A stretch of DNA of 64,000 bases from Methylobacterium sp. Leaf117 (GCF_001422985.1 NZ_LMNL01000012.1:189096-253095); one strand, 5' to 3'. Shown: positions 38,198 through 47,460, numbered from the stretch's first letter. The notes: a model not told the origin generated them from the sequence alone. Program-made: numbers and translations.

Positions 38198-39135
38198 CCG
38201 ACGTCGAATTCGATTTCCTGCGCGCCTACCTCAAGACCCGCTCCGGCCTCGCCCTCAGCGGCGAGAAGCGCTACCTCGTCGAGAGTCGCCTCGGCCCGGT
38301 CTGCCGCCGGTTCGACATCGCCACCCTGGGCGCGATGGTGTCGGCCCTCAAGAGCAGCCGCGACGTCGCCCTGGAGCGTGCCGTGGTGGAGGCGATGACC
38401 ACCAACGAGACGTTCTTCTTCCGCGACCGCACGCCCTTCGACCTGTTCCGCGACGTCCTGCTGCCGGAGGCCATGGCCCGGCGCGCCAGCCAGCGCCGCC
38501 TGCGGATCTGGTGCGCGGCGGCCTCCACCGGCCAGGAACCCTATTCCCTCGCGATGATGCTGCAGGACGCGGCGCCGCGCCTCGCCGGCTGGACCGTCGA
38601 CATCATCGGCACCGACCTCTCCACCGAAGTGCTGGAGAAGGCGAAGGCCGGTCTCTACAGCCACTTCGAGGTGCAGCGCGGTCTGCCGGTTCAGTCCCTG
38701 ATCAAGCATTTCGAGCAGGTCGGCGAGCAGTGGCGCATCTCCGCGTCCCTGCGGCAGATGGTGGATTACCGCCCGCTCAACCTGTTGCAGCCCTTCGACG
38801 GCCTCGGCACCTTCGACATCATCTATTGCCGCAACGTGCTGATCTACTTCGATGCGCCGACCAAGGGCGACGTCCTTGCCCGCCTGAGCACCAGCCTGGC
38901 CCCGGACGGAGCCCTGCTGCTCGGCGCGGCCGAGACCGTGATCGGACTGACGGAGAAGCTGGTTCCGAACGCCCAGCACCGCGGCCTCTACGTCCAGGCC
39001 GGCCGCGCCCCCGCCGCCCGGCCGGCGGCCGGCGGCATCCTGTCCCCTGCGGCCGGGTCTCCCGGCCTCCTGCCACCCGCCGCCCAGACGGGCGCGGCCG
39101 CAGCGCCGCCCCTGCGCCGGGTGGTCGGGCTCTAG
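38194..39135 (+). CDS. cheR: chemotaxis protein methyltransferase CheR
   Basis: A 313-residue SAM-dependent methyltransferase acting on chemoreceptor glutamates. The N-terminal helical domain covers about 5-75. The SAM-binding domain contains TNETFFFRD, RIWCAAASTGQEPYSLAMML and IYCRNVLIYFD. A Pro/Ala-rich tail of about 40 residues follows the domain. It is translationally coupled to cheB. It ends the che run; ctrA lies convergently beyond a terminator. Confidence 0.95.
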   Translation: MTDVEFDFLRAYLKTRSGLALSGEKRYLVESRLGPVCRRFDIATLGAMVSALKSSRDVALERAVVEAMTTNETFFFRDRTPFDLFRDVLLPEAMARRASQRRLRIWCAAASTGQEPYSLAMMLQDAAPRLAGWTVDIIGTDLSTEVLEKAKAGLYSHFEVQRGLPVQSLIKHFEQVGEQWRISASLRQMVDYRPLNLLQPFDGLGTFDIIYCRNVLIYFDAPTKGDVLARLSTSLAPDGALLLGAAETVIGLTEKLVPNAQHRGLYVQAGRAPAARPAAGGILSPAAGSPGLLPPAAQTGAAAAPPLRRVVGL

Positions 39136-39345
39136 AACAGCCCGGTTGCCGAAAGCCACGCCCCGCCGGGCCGTCGCTTCGTTCGTCGTGAACCAGAGCC
39201 GGATGCGCTGCTTGGACGTTGGACGATTGCGGGCAAGCGTGAATCCGCGCGATGGGGCCAGGCCCCGCGATCCTGTCGACGGCTGAACTGACCGCGCCCC
39301 GGAACCACAGCCCCATGATCGCCAGACACGCTGACGTCCGGACAC

Positions 39346-39371
39346 AAAAAAGGCCCCGCTCGCGCGGGGCC
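39346..39371 (-). terminator. rho-independent terminator of ctrA
   Basis: On the minus strand GGCCCCGC, loop GCGA, GCGGGGCC, then six T residues (plus-strand A-run 39346-39351). It sits 25 nt after the ctrA stop, between the convergent cheR and ctrA genes. Confidence 0.9.
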
Positions 39372-39395
39372 GTTTCACCGTCTGGCTCGGGTTCG

Positions 39396-40097
39396 TCAGA
39401 CGGCGATGCGCTCTTCGCCCTCGTTGGGCTCGCGCAGCACGTAGCCGCGGCCCCACACCGTCTCGATGTAGTTCTTGCCCGAGGAGGCATTGGCCAGCTT
39501 CTTCCGAAGCTTGCAGATGAACACGTCGATGATCTTCAGCTCGGGCTCGTCCATGCCGCCGTAGAGATGGTTAAGGAACATCTCCTTCGTCAGCGTCGTG
39601 CCCTTCCGAAGCGAGAGGAGTTCCAGCATCTGGTACTCCTTGCCGGTGAGGTGGACGCGGGACCCGGAGACCTCGACGGTCTTCTGGTCGAGGTTCACGA
39701 TCAGGTCGCCGGTGGTGATCACCGACTGGGCGTGGCCCTTCGAGCGGCGCACGATGGCGTGGATGCGGGCGACGAGTTCGTCCTTGTGGAACGGCTTCGT
39801 CAGGTAGTCGTCGGCGCCGAAGCCGAGGCCCTTCACCTTGTCCTCGATGCCGGCCATGCCAGAGAGGATCAGGATGGGGGTCTTCACCTTGGCGACGCGG
39901 AGGTTCCGCAGCACCTCGTAGCCCGACATGTCGGGGAGGTTCAGGTCGAGCAGGATGATGTCGTAATCATACAGCTTGCCGAGGTCGATCCCCTCCTCGC
40001 CCAAATCAGTGGTGTAGGTGTTGAAGCTCTCGGACTTGAGCATCAGCTCGATGCTCTGCGCGGTTGCGCTGTCGTCCTCGATCAGAAGTACCCGCAT
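39396..40097 (-). CDS. ctrA: cell-cycle response regulator CtrA
   Basis: A 233-residue OmpR-type master regulator of the alphaproteobacterial cell cycle, motility and pili. The receiver domain has Asp about 51 ([14 protein letters not shown]) and K in [10 protein letters not shown]. The winged-helix output (about 125-225) contains the CtrA-specific [32 protein letters not shown] and [14 protein letters not shown]. It is near-identical in layout to Caulobacter CtrA, expected to be phosphorylated by ChpT. ATG 40097 gives [12 protein letters not shown]. It is divergent from fliI. Confidence 0.97.
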   Translation of the reverse strand: MRVLLIEDDSATAQSIELMLKSESFNTYTTDLGEEGIDLGKLYDYDIILLDLNLPDMSGYEVLRNLRVAKVKTPILILSGMAGIEDKVKGLGFGADDYLTKPFHKDELVARIHAIVRRSKGHAQSVITTGDLIVNLDQKTVEVSGSRVHLTGKEYQMLELLSLRKGTTLTKEMFLNHLYGGMDEPELKIIDVFICKLRKKLANASSGKNYIETVWGRGYVLREPNEGEERIAV

Positions 40098-40209
40098 CGT
40101 CGGTCCCCAGCCCAGCCGGCCGTCTGCAGCGTACGGGCAAGCCCCCGCTGTTCGTCCACCACCGGCCCGTGGCGGACGCTCCCTCGTCTATGACGTGAAA
40201 CGCTATTCG

Positions 40210-40233
40210 TTAATCGTTAACAAACCCTGATTC
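40210..40233 (-). promoter_or_regulatory. putative ctrA control region: TTAA pair and GANTC site
   Basis: TTAA 40210-40213 and TTAAC 40217-40221 have N3 spacing (not the usual N7). GATTC 40229-40233 is a CcrM methylation motif. They lie 113-136 nt upstream of the ctrA start. In Caulobacter the ctrA promoters carry a GANTC site and CtrA boxes; the parallel is by analogy. Confidence 0.4.
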
Positions 40234-40484
40234 CCGGACGCAAGCACCCAAATCACCCCAGGTGCCGGCCGCGCCTCGAACCGTTGACGGTCTGTTCTCG
40301 AGAGACCGGTCGCGGGTCGGATGCGAAGCCTCTGCAAATCGCCTCAAGTGCCTCGTCCGCAAGGACATGTTGCGCGCTGTCTCTCCGGCGCCACGACGCC
40401 GAAACGTCGTGTGGTCCGGAGGGAAATTTTTTAGGTTCCGGCTCAGGGCCGGCAGCCCGCTACAAGCCCGATGCCCACAGTGTT

Positions 40485-40510
40485 AAGGAGGGAGGTAAAT
40501 GAATGGTTGA
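40485..40510 (+). promoter_or_regulatory. strong Shine-Dalgarno leading into a three-codon micro-ORF before fliI
   Basis: AAGGAGGGAGG (40485-40495) is followed 3 nt later by ATG-AAT-GGT-TGA (40499-40510, Met-Asn-Gly-stop). A second ATG at 40503 opens a 10-codon frame that overlaps the fliI start. fliI itself begins at ATG 40522 or at the in-frame TTG 40507. Confidence 0.5.
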
Positions 40511-40521
40511 GAGATTCACCG

Positions 40522-41877
40522 ATGACCCAGCCTGACCCTAGCGCCGCACGCTTGCGCCTGGCTGGAGCGCGCGGTGCGCTCGACGGCGTCGAGGTGCTGG
40601 AGACCTACGGACGGGTCGTGGCGATTCGGGGCCTGCTCATCGAGGTGGCGGGTCCGGTCGCGGCGATGCGCCTCGGCGGCCGCCTCGACATCGCCGTGGA
40701 GAACGGTCTCGGCGCCGTCCCCTGCGAAATCATCGGCTTTCAGGGCGACCGGGCGCTGGCGATGCCGTTCGGCTCCCTCGAGGGCGTCCGGCGCGGCTGC
40801 CCCGCCATGGTGCGCGACGAGGCCGCCGGCGCGGTCCGGCCGTCCTCGGCCTGGCTCGGGCGGACCATCGATGCCCTCGGCCGTCCGATCGACGGGCTGG
40901 GGCCGTTGCCGCCCGGCCCGGCGATCTATCCCCTGCGCGCCGATCCGCCCCCGGCCCACGCCCGGCGCCGCGTCGGTCCGCCCCTCGATCTCGGCATCCG
41001 CTGCATCAACACCTTCCTGACCATGTGCGCCGGCCAGCGCATGGGCATCTTCGCCGGGTCCGGCGTCGGCAAGTCAGTGCTGCTGTCGATGCTCGCCCGC
41101 TACACCGCCGCCGACGTGGCGGTGATCGGCCTCGTCGGCGAGCGCGGGCGCGAGGTCCAGGAGTTCCTTCAGGACGATCTCGGCGCCGAGGGCCTGGCCC
41201 GGTCGGTCGTGGTGGTCGCCACCTCCGACGAGCCGGCCCTGATGCGCCGCAACGCCGCCTACGTCACCCTGGCGATGGCCGAGTATTTTCGCGATCAGGG
41301 CGCGCAGGTGCTGTGCATGATCGATTCGATCACCCGCTTCGCCATGGCCCAGCGCGACATCGGCCTCGCGGCCGGCGAACCGCCCACCGCCAAGGGCTAC
41401 ACCCCCACGGTGTTCAGCGAGTTGCCGCGCCTGCTCGAGCGGGCCGGTCCCGGCACGGGGGAGGGGGCGATCTCGGGCCTGTTCACCGTTCTGGTCGAGG
41501 GCGACGACCACAACGAACCGGTGGCCGACGCCGTGCGGGGCATCCTCGACGGGCACATCGTGATGGAGCGCGGCATCGCCGAGCGCGGGCGCTATCCGGC
41601 GATCAACGTCCTACGCTCCGTCTCCCGCACCATGCCGCGCGCCTGCGACCCGGAGCACCTGCCGACGGTGCGGCGGGCGCGGCGCCTGCTCTCGACCTAT
41701 GCCGACATGGAGGAGCTGATCCGGCTCGGGGCCTACCGGGCGGGCGCCTCGCCGGAAGTCGACGAAGCGGTCGCCCTCATGCCCGAAATGGAGGCTTTTC
41801 TGGGTCAGGGTAAGGAAGAAGCAACTTCGATCGGCGAGGGTTACCGTCGCCTGGCAGAGATTGTCGGTGCCCCGTAA
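40522..41877 (+). CDS. fliI: flagellum-specific ATPase FliI
   Basis: A 451-residue ATPase of the flagellar type III export apparatus, related to F1-beta. Walker A AGSGVGKS is at about 178-185. The Walker B region [25 protein letters not shown] and [18 protein letters not shown] are hallmark blocks. The length fits. The start is taken at ATG 40522, but in-frame starts at TTG 40507, GTG 40480 and ATG 40471 are possible because the strongest ribosome-binding site lies at 40485-40495. fliJ follows at 93 nt. Confidence 0.95.
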   Translation: MTQPDPSAARLRLAGARGALDGVEVLETYGRVVAIRGLLIEVAGPVAAMRLGGRLDIAVENGLGAVPCEIIGFQGDRALAMPFGSLEGVRRGCPAMVRDEAAGAVRPSSAWLGRTIDALGRPIDGLGPLPPGPAIYPLRADPPPAHARRRVGPPLDLGIRCINTFLTMCAGQRMGIFAGSGVGKSVLLSMLARYTAADVAVIGLVGERGREVQEFLQDDLGAEGLARSVVVVATSDEPALMRRNAAYVTLAMAEYFRDQGAQVLCMIDSITRFAMAQRDIGLAAGEPPTAKGYTPTVFSELPRLLERAGPGTGEGAISGLFTVLVEGDDHNEPVADAVRGILDGHIVMERGIAERGRYPAINVLRSVSRTMPRACDPEHLPTVRRARRLLSTYADMEELIRLGAYRAGASPEVDEAVALMPEMEAFLGQGKEEATSIGEGYRRLAEIVGAP

Positions 41878-41970
41878 GGGGTCACCCCGACGTAATCATC
41901 CTGAAGCCGGGTCCGGTCGCGCAGTCCCCGCGCGCCGGCAGGCCGAGCGTTGCGTGGAGTGAACCCGTCC

Positions 41971-42378
41971 ATGAAATCCCGTGACACGTTGATCCGGCTG
42001 CGACGCTTCCAGGTCGACGAGAAGCGTCGCCGCGTGACGCAGATCGAGATGATGAAGGCGGACTTCACCCGCATGGCGCTGGAGCTCGACCGCGAAGTCG
42101 CCCACGAGGAGAGCCGCGCCGGCATCTCCGATCCCGCCCATTTCGCCTACCCGACCTATGCCCGTGCTGCCGCCACGCGCCGGGACAACATGCGCCAATC
42201 GGCAGCCGCCCTCGAGGGCCAGCTCGCCGAAGCCAAGGCCGAACTCGGCGAGGCCTTCGAGGACCTCAAGAAGATCGAGATCCTCGATGACCGCGAGCGG
42301 ACCGCCGAGCGCGCCGCCGAGGCCGCCCGCGATCAGGCCGCCATGGACGGGATCGGCCTCTCGCGCATCCGCGCCTGA
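41971..42378 (+). CDS. fliJ: flagellar export chaperone FliJ
   Basis: A 135-residue helical coiled-coil protein with the FliJ pattern: the N-terminus MKSRDTLIRLRRFQVDEKRRRVTQIE followed by a long amphipathic helix and a C-terminal helix. It acts with FliI in flagellar export. ATG 41971 was chosen; ATG 41950 is 21 nt upstream in frame. A perfect 14-bp hairpin follows the stop. Confidence 0.88.
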   Translation: MKSRDTLIRLRRFQVDEKRRRVTQIEMMKADFTRMALELDREVAHEESRAGISDPAHFAYPTYARAAATRRDNMRQSAAALEGQLAEAKAELGEAFEDLKKIEILDDRERTAERAAEAARDQAAMDGIGLSRIRA

Positions 42379-42383
42379 CCCCC

Positions 42384-42422
42384 GGTTTCGTGCCGGCCGC
42401 AGGCGCGAGCCGGCACGAAACC
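42384..42422. terminator. 14-bp hairpin after fliJ
   Basis: The arms GGTTTCGTGCCGGC (42384-42397) and GCCGGCACGAAACC (42409-42422) are perfectly complementary with an 11-nt loop. There is no T-run. It is a probable terminator or mRNA end. Confidence 0.6.
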
Positions 42423-42535
42423 GTCATGATCCCGTGGGATGAGCCGGTCCTGCCAGGGCCAGACCGAACCTCGCTTGCGATGCGCCGCATCGTCGTGCAG
42501 GGAAAGGCCCGAACCAGGGGCGTGTCCGAACCACC

Positions 42536-43585
42536 ATGAAGAAGATCAGCGATTTCATCTGGCCGATTATCGGCCTCGCCGCCGTGATCTGTTCGGGATA
42601 CCTGCTCTACAAGGAACTGGCCGGCATCTCGATGGCCGAGATCAAGGGCAGCTTCGCGGCGATCCCGACGCATCGCTTCCTCCTCGCCGCCCTCTCGACC
42701 CTGGTCGCCTACGCGGCCCTGGCCTGGTACGACCGCATCGCCCTGCTGCATCTCGGCGTGCGCCACATCGGCTGGTTCTTCGTCTCGGTCTGCTCGTTCA
42801 CCACCTACGCGCTGTCGCACAACATCGGCGCCTCGGTCTTTTCCGGCGCGGTGGTGCGCTATCGCGCCTACACCGCCAAGGGCCTGTCGGCCGCCCAGGT
42901 GGCGGTGCTGGTGGCCCTGTGCTCCTTCACCTTCGGCCTCGGCACCATCCTGCTCGGCGGCTTCGTGCTGACGGTCCTGCCCGACACCCTGACCCGCCTG
43001 AACGGCTACCTGCCGGCGATCCTGACCGACCCCGCCACCGCCCGCATCCTCGGCGCCGGCCTCCTCGCCTTCGTCGCCCTGTACGTGATCGGCTCGCTGC
43101 TGCACCTGAAGCCGCTGACCATCCGCACGTTCAAGCTCGAATATCCGCGTCCCCGCATCATGGTGCGCCAGCTCATCGCCGCTCCGCTGGAGCTGCTGGG
43201 TGCGGCCGGCATCATCTACTTCGCGCTGCCCGAGGCCGGCAATCCCGGCTTCCTCGTGGTGCTGGCGGTGTTCCTGGCGTCGTTCTCGGCGGCCCTGGTC
43301 TCCAACGCGCCGGGCGGCCTCGGCGTGTTCGAGCTGGTCTTCGTGGTGGCGATGCCCGACATCGCCCGGCCCTCGGTGATCGCCGCGCTCCTGGTCTTCC
43401 GCCTGTTCTATTTCTGGCTGCCCTTCCTGATCTCGGTCGTCGTGGTGCTGCTCTACGAGCGCAACCGCCTCGCCTCGGCCCTGCGCAACAAGCCGCACGA
43501 TTCCGCCGCGCCCGACGCCCCCCTTACCGCCCCGGGCCTCGATGCGAACGCCCTCGAGCGCCGCATGGAGAAGAAGCCGGTCTGA
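42536..43585 (+). CDS. UPF0104 / YbhN-like membrane protein
   Basis: A 349-residue polytopic membrane protein of the lysylphosphatidylglycerol synthase TM-domain (UPF0104/YbhN) family with about eight membrane helices, for example IWPIIGLAAVICSGYLLY near the start. The typical segment GASVFSGAVVRYRAYTAKGLS (about 99-119) and SNAPGGLGVFELVF (about 258-271) are visible. The function is unknown; relatives act on membrane lipids. It lies between fliJ and flhA but is not a flagellar gene by family. A Pro/Ala tail ends the protein. Confidence 0.85.
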   Translation: MKKISDFIWPIIGLAAVICSGYLLYKELAGISMAEIKGSFAAIPTHRFLLAALSTLVAYAALAWYDRIALLHLGVRHIGWFFVSVCSFTTYALSHNIGASVFSGAVVRYRAYTAKGLSAAQVAVLVALCSFTFGLGTILLGGFVLTVLPDTLTRLNGYLPAILTDPATARILGAGLLAFVALYVIGSLLHLKPLTIRTFKLEYPRPRIMVRQLIAAPLELLGAAGIIYFALPEAGNPGFLVVLAVFLASFSAALVSNAPGGLGVFELVFVVAMPDIARPSVIAALLVFRLFYFWLPFLISVVVVLLYERNRLASALRNKPHDSAAPDAPLTAPGLDANALERRMEKKPV

Positions 43586-43694
43586 TCCGGCTTCGAACAC
43601 CCCCGTCGCAGCCTTGTCCGGGGCGTGTCGCCGAGCGCCCCGACCGGGGCACCCGGCGGCAGGCCCTTTTCGCTGTCCCGACGGGTGAGGAGGG

Positions 43695-45857
43695 TCACAC
43701 CGACCCCACCGTGCGCAGCCGGGCGCGCGGATGGATCTCGGCCTGGCTCATCACCGGCGTTTCGCGCCGGAAGCGCTCGATGATCGAGCGCACGAAGGGC
43801 CGGGCCTGGACCGAGGTGACCAGCACCGGCATCTCGCCCATGCGGGCGGCGGTCTCGAAGCGATCGCGCACGGTGTTGACGAATTCGGAGAGCTTGGAAG
43901 GCTGCATCGCGAGATAACGCTCGTCGCGCTCGCCCGCGATCGCGTCGAGGAAGGCCTGCTCCCAGGCCGGCGACAGGGTGATGATCGGCAGCATGCCGTC
44001 CGGCCCCTGGTATTGGGCGCAGATCTGGCGCCCGAGCCGGGCGCGGACGTGCTCGACGATGTCGCGCGGGTTCTTCACGTGCCCCGCCACCTCGGCGATG
44101 CCCTCGATGATCGCCCCGAGATCGCGGATCGAGACCCGCTCGGCCAGAAGGAACTGCAACACGCGCTGGATGCCGGTGGTGCCGATCTGGCTCGGCATGA
44201 CCTCCTTGAGGAGGTCGGCATGCTCCTTCGAGACCTCGCGCAGCAGCTTCTGGACTTCGACGTGGTTCAGGAGTTCGGAGACGTGGGCCTTGATGATCTC
44301 GGTGAGATGGGTCGAGACCACGGTGGCGGCGTCCACCACGGTGTAGCCCTTGAGCTGGGCCTGATCGCGCAGGGAGGCGTCGATCCAGGTGGCGGGCAGA
44401 CCGAAGGTCGGCTCCAGCATGTGCTGGCCGGGCAGCTGCACCTGCCCACCCATCGGGTCCATCGCCATGAACTGACCGGGGAAGATCTGGCCCGTTCCGG
44501 CCTCGATCTCCTTGACGCGGATCACGTAGGCGTTGGCATCGAGCTGGACGTTGTCGAGGATGCGGACCGACGGCATCACGAAGCCGAGTTCGGCCGCGAG
44601 CTGCCGGCGCAGGGCCTTGATCTGGTCGGTGAGGCGGTCCTGCCCTTCCGGGCCGTTGACCAGCGCCAGCAGGGCGTAGCCCATCTCCAGCTTGAGGTCG
44701 TCGAGCTTGAGGAGGTCGGTGACGGTCTCCTCCTTGGCGGCCTGGGCGGCGGCGACGGCGGAGGCGTCCATCGGCGCCCCGTCGGCGTCGAGGGGCGGCG
44801 CCTCGCGGGCGACCTTGGCGAAGTGCCAGGCGGCATAGCCGGAGGCGACGGCCAGGCCGAGGAACGGCAGCATCGGCATGCCGGGCAGGAGCGCGATCAG
44901 CACCATGACGCCCGACGACATGCCGAGCGCCTTCGGATAGTTCGCGAGCTGCTTGCCGAGCGCCTTGTCGGCCGAGCCCTTCACGCCGGCCTTCGACACC
45001 AGGATGCCGGCCGCCGCCGACACGATGAGGGCCGGAACCTGCGAGGCCAGCCCGTCGCCGATGGTGAGCAGGGTGTAGGTCTTGGCCGCCCCCAGGAACG
45101 GCATGCCCTGCTGGGCGACGCCGATGATGATGCCGCCGATGACGTTGATGAAGGTGATGAGCAGCGCCGCGATGGCGTCGCCCCGGACGAACTTCGACGC
45201 ACCGTCCATGGCACCGAAGAACGAGGATTCCTCCTCGAGGGCGCCGCGCCGGGCCTTGGCCACCTTCTCGTCGATCAGCCCGGCCGAGAGGTCGGCGTCG
45301 ATGGCCATCTGCTTGCCCGGCATCGCGTCGAGGGTGAAGCGGGCCGCCACCTCGGCGATGCGGCCCGAACCCTTGGTGATGACGACGAAGTTCACGATGA
45401 TCAGGATCGCGAAGACGATGATCCCGATGACGAAGTTGCCCCCCATCACGAAGTTGCCGAAGGCCTCGATGACGTGGCCGGCCGCCGCCGTGCCTTCGTG
45501 GCCGTGCCCGAGGATGAGCCGGGTGGAGGCGAGGTTGAGGGCGAGGCGCAGCAGGGTCGCGACCAGGAGCAGGGTCGGGAAGACCGTGAACTCGAGGGGA
45601 TTGTCGATGAACAGCCCGGTCATCATGATCAGCACCGAGATGATGATCGAGACCGCCAGCAGGAGGTCGAGCAGGAACGCCGGCAGGGGGAAGATGAGCA
45701 CCGTGAGGATGCCCATCACGGCGGTGGCGAAGAACAGATCGGTGCGCTTCGAGAGCGCGGTCAGGTTCGCCCGGTTGGGGATCGCGAAGCTCGCGAGATG
45801 CCCCAAGCTCCCCCCGAATCCCGCTGCCGGACCCGGCGTGGCGGCCGTCTCGCTCAT
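43695..45857 (-). CDS. flhA: flagellar biosynthesis protein FlhA
   Basis: A 720-residue gate protein of the flagellar export apparatus. About eight membrane helices (residues about 30-330) include the conserved cytoplasmic loop with MDGASKFVRGDAIAALL. The large C-terminal cytoplasmic domain (about 360-710) binds export substrates and chaperones. ATG 45857 has GAGGGTG 5 nt upstream. A CtrA-like box (TTAG-N7-TTAA, 45915-45929) lies 58-72 nt upstream of the start. It converges on the UPF0104 gene. Confidence 0.96.
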   Translation of the reverse strand: MSETAATPGPAAGFGGSLGHLASFAIPNRANLTALSKRTDLFFATAVMGILTVLIFPLPAFLLDLLLAVSIIISVLIMMTGLFIDNPLEFTVFPTLLLVATLLRLALNLASTRLILGHGHEGTAAAGHVIEAFGNFVMGGNFVIGIIVFAILIIVNFVVITKGSGRIAEVAARFTLDAMPGKQMAIDADLSAGLIDEKVAKARRGALEEESSFFGAMDGASKFVRGDAIAALLITFINVIGGIIIGVAQQGMPFLGAAKTYTLLTIGDGLASQVPALIVSAAAGILVSKAGVKGSADKALGKQLANYPKALGMSSGVMVLIALLPGMPMLPFLGLAVASGYAAWHFAKVAREAPPLDADGAPMDASAVAAAQAAKEETVTDLLKLDDLKLEMGYALLALVNGPEGQDRLTDQIKALRRQLAAELGFVMPSVRILDNVQLDANAYVIRVKEIEAGTGQIFPGQFMAMDPMGGQVQLPGQHMLEPTFGLPATWIDASLRDQAQLKGYTVVDAATVVSTHLTEIIKAHVSELLNHVEVQKLLREVSKEHADLLKEVMPSQIGTTGIQRVLQFLLAERVSIRDLGAIIEGIAEVAGHVKNPRDIVEHVRARLGRQICAQYQGPDGMLPIITLSPAWEQAFLDAIAGERDERYLAMQPSKLSEFVNTVRDRFETAARMGEMPVLVTSVQARPFVRSIIERFRRETPVMSQAEIHPRARLRTVGSV

Positions 45858-45914
45858 CGTCACCCTCACGCCCCCAACGATCCGGGGACCAGGCAAGTTT
45901 TGCCGGGTTTAGGG

Positions 45915-45930
45915 TTAGCGAAGCGTTAAC
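45915..45930 (-). promoter_or_regulatory. CtrA-like box upstream of flhA
   Basis: TTAG (45915-45918), 7 nt, TTAA (45926-45929), then C. This differs from the CtrA consensus TTAA-N7-TTAA at one base. It lies 58-72 nt before the flhA start, inside the intergenic region. Confidence 0.5.
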
Positions 45931-46114
45931 ACCGGGCCAGACCGACCGTCCTGGGCCGGGATTATGAGGGACTGGAAGCCCTCGAACGCCGAGAAAGGCC
46001 GGCGACGGACGCGCCCGGATTCGATGATACCGGGGCGCAGGTGCTTACCCGACGCGCGCAGGCAGGCCTGGCCCGTCTGAAAGCCTCGGCCTCTGGGTCT
46101 CAGGCCCGTACCTG

Positions 46115-47359
46115 TCAGGTCATGTACTTCCGCGTGACCACGGCGCCCGCGAACAGGGCGGCGGCGCCCGCTGCGATCAGGCAGATCATCAGAACGCGAC
46201 GGGGCTGCTGCGCCGATTCCGGCTTCACCGGCGGGACGATCATGCTGAAGAACTCGATCTGCCGGGCGGCGACGATACGCGCCCGCTCGTTCGAGGCCAG
46301 CACCTTGGCGAAGTACTTCTCGGCTTCCATGCGGTCGGCGTCGAAGGCCTCGAACCGGGTGAGGGCATCGGCCAGCACCCGGCGCTGCTCCGGGTCCTCG
46401 CTCGCCGACTGGCGCTCGATCCGGGCGATGTTGTCGTCGAGGTCCTTGAGCTGGGCCTTCATGTCCTGGATGCGGCGCGTCTCCGGCGAGAGGTCGCGCT
46501 GGCTCTGGATGAGTTGGACGGCCAGGTTGATGCGGGTGGTCCGGAGTTCGCTGATGACCTTGAGATTGCTCTCGTTGGTCTTCTGCGCGTCGAGGACGCC
46601 GTCCCGGTTGCGCAGGGCCGCCACTTCGGTCCGGATCTTGGTCATCCGCTCCTCGGCCCGCTTCAGCTCGCGCGAGCTTTCCGCCACGGCATCGTCGCGG
46701 GCGCGGCTGCTCAGGGCGTTCACCATGCGCTCGCTCTCGGCCAGGATCGCGTTCGACAGATCGAAGGCTTCCTGCGGATCGAAGGCCGTGACCGTCAGGT
46801 TGATGATGCCGGAGCCGGCCTCGATCTTGGCGTGGACCCGCTCGTTCCAGTACTTCACCAGCTTCTCGACCGGCTTTTCCGGGTCGAAGCGGGATAAGTA
46901 GTCGATATCGGGCCGCGAGAACATCGCGCGCACCGAATGATGCTTCTCGATAGCCTCGATCATCGGACGGCTGACGATGTAGTTCATCGCGATCAGGCTG
47001 TCCTGCGCCACCATCTGGTGGCTCGGGGAACCCGAATTGGTCCCGACCTGATCGGGCGAGGCCTTCTCGACATTGCCGAGCGCCGGCCGGAGGGCGAAGC
47101 GCGATTCGATGACGTAGCGATCGGACGCGATGAGCCCGTAATAGACGATGGCGGCCAGGGTCGGGATCACGAAGCAGACCAGGAACAGCACCGGGATGAT
47201 GGCGTCGGTCTTGACGTGGCTCTGATAGGAGCGAATGCCCTTCTTGCGGTCGGCGAAGCGGGAGACGCGCGCGATCTGCTTGAGGGATTCGGCCACCGCG
47301 TTGGACCGGTCGGCCGTGGTGAGCGGTTGTCCCTGCGGGTTGCGGATTTCGATGCTCAT
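46115..47359 (-). CDS. kpsE: capsule polysaccharide export inner-membrane protein (KpsE/BexC/CtrB type)
   Basis: A 414-residue polysaccharide co-polymerase/export protein linking the ABC exporter to the outer membrane. The N-terminal membrane helix (about 56-78, IIPVLFLVCFVIPTLAAIVY) is followed by a periplasmic coiled-coil domain (about 85-380) and a C-terminal membrane helix (LMICLIAAGAAALFAGAVV). ATG 47359 gives MSIEIRNPQGQP. The ATPase gene kpsT is just upstream on the same strand. The symbol is by family. Confidence 0.85.
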   Translation of the reverse strand: MSIEIRNPQGQPLTTADRSNAVAESLKQIARVSRFADRKKGIRSYQSHVKTDAIIPVLFLVCFVIPTLAAIVYYGLIASDRYVIESRFALRPALGNVEKASPDQVGTNSGSPSHQMVAQDSLIAMNYIVSRPMIEAIEKHHSVRAMFSRPDIDYLSRFDPEKPVEKLVKYWNERVHAKIEAGSGIINLTVTAFDPQEAFDLSNAILAESERMVNALSSRARDDAVAESSRELKRAEERMTKIRTEVAALRNRDGVLDAQKTNESNLKVISELRTTRINLAVQLIQSQRDLSPETRRIQDMKAQLKDLDDNIARIERQSASEDPEQRRVLADALTRFEAFDADRMEAEKYFAKVLASNERARIVAARQIEFFSMIVPPVKPESAQQPRRVLMICLIAAGAAALFAGAVVTRKYMT

Positions 47360-47460
47360 GCGCCCCGGTCGTCCCTCTGGGTGGGCGAAGCCACCGCCCC
47401 GTCCGTGTCCATTCATCATCGCCGCGGCGAAACCGTGACCGAACCGGCCCGGACGCGGGC

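Larger units (their letters stand above)
40098..40521. other. intergenic region between divergent ctrA and fliI
   Basis: A 424-nt region holding both promoters. It contains a GANTC (GATTC 40229-40233) and two TTAA blocks 3 nt apart (40210-40213, 40217-40220), an AT-rich T-run (about 40425-40432), and the strong fliI-side ribosome-binding site with a micro-ORF. Confidence 0.6.

Noticed and set aside
40210..40221. A canonical CtrA box in front of ctrA
   Set aside because: The two TTAA blocks are separated by 3 nt and not 7, so it is recorded only as a weak candidate.
43731..45929. A 732-codon plus-strand frame opposite flhA
   Set aside because: FlhA has recognised membrane and export domains; the antisense frame is His/Gly/Asp/Arg-rich and featureless.
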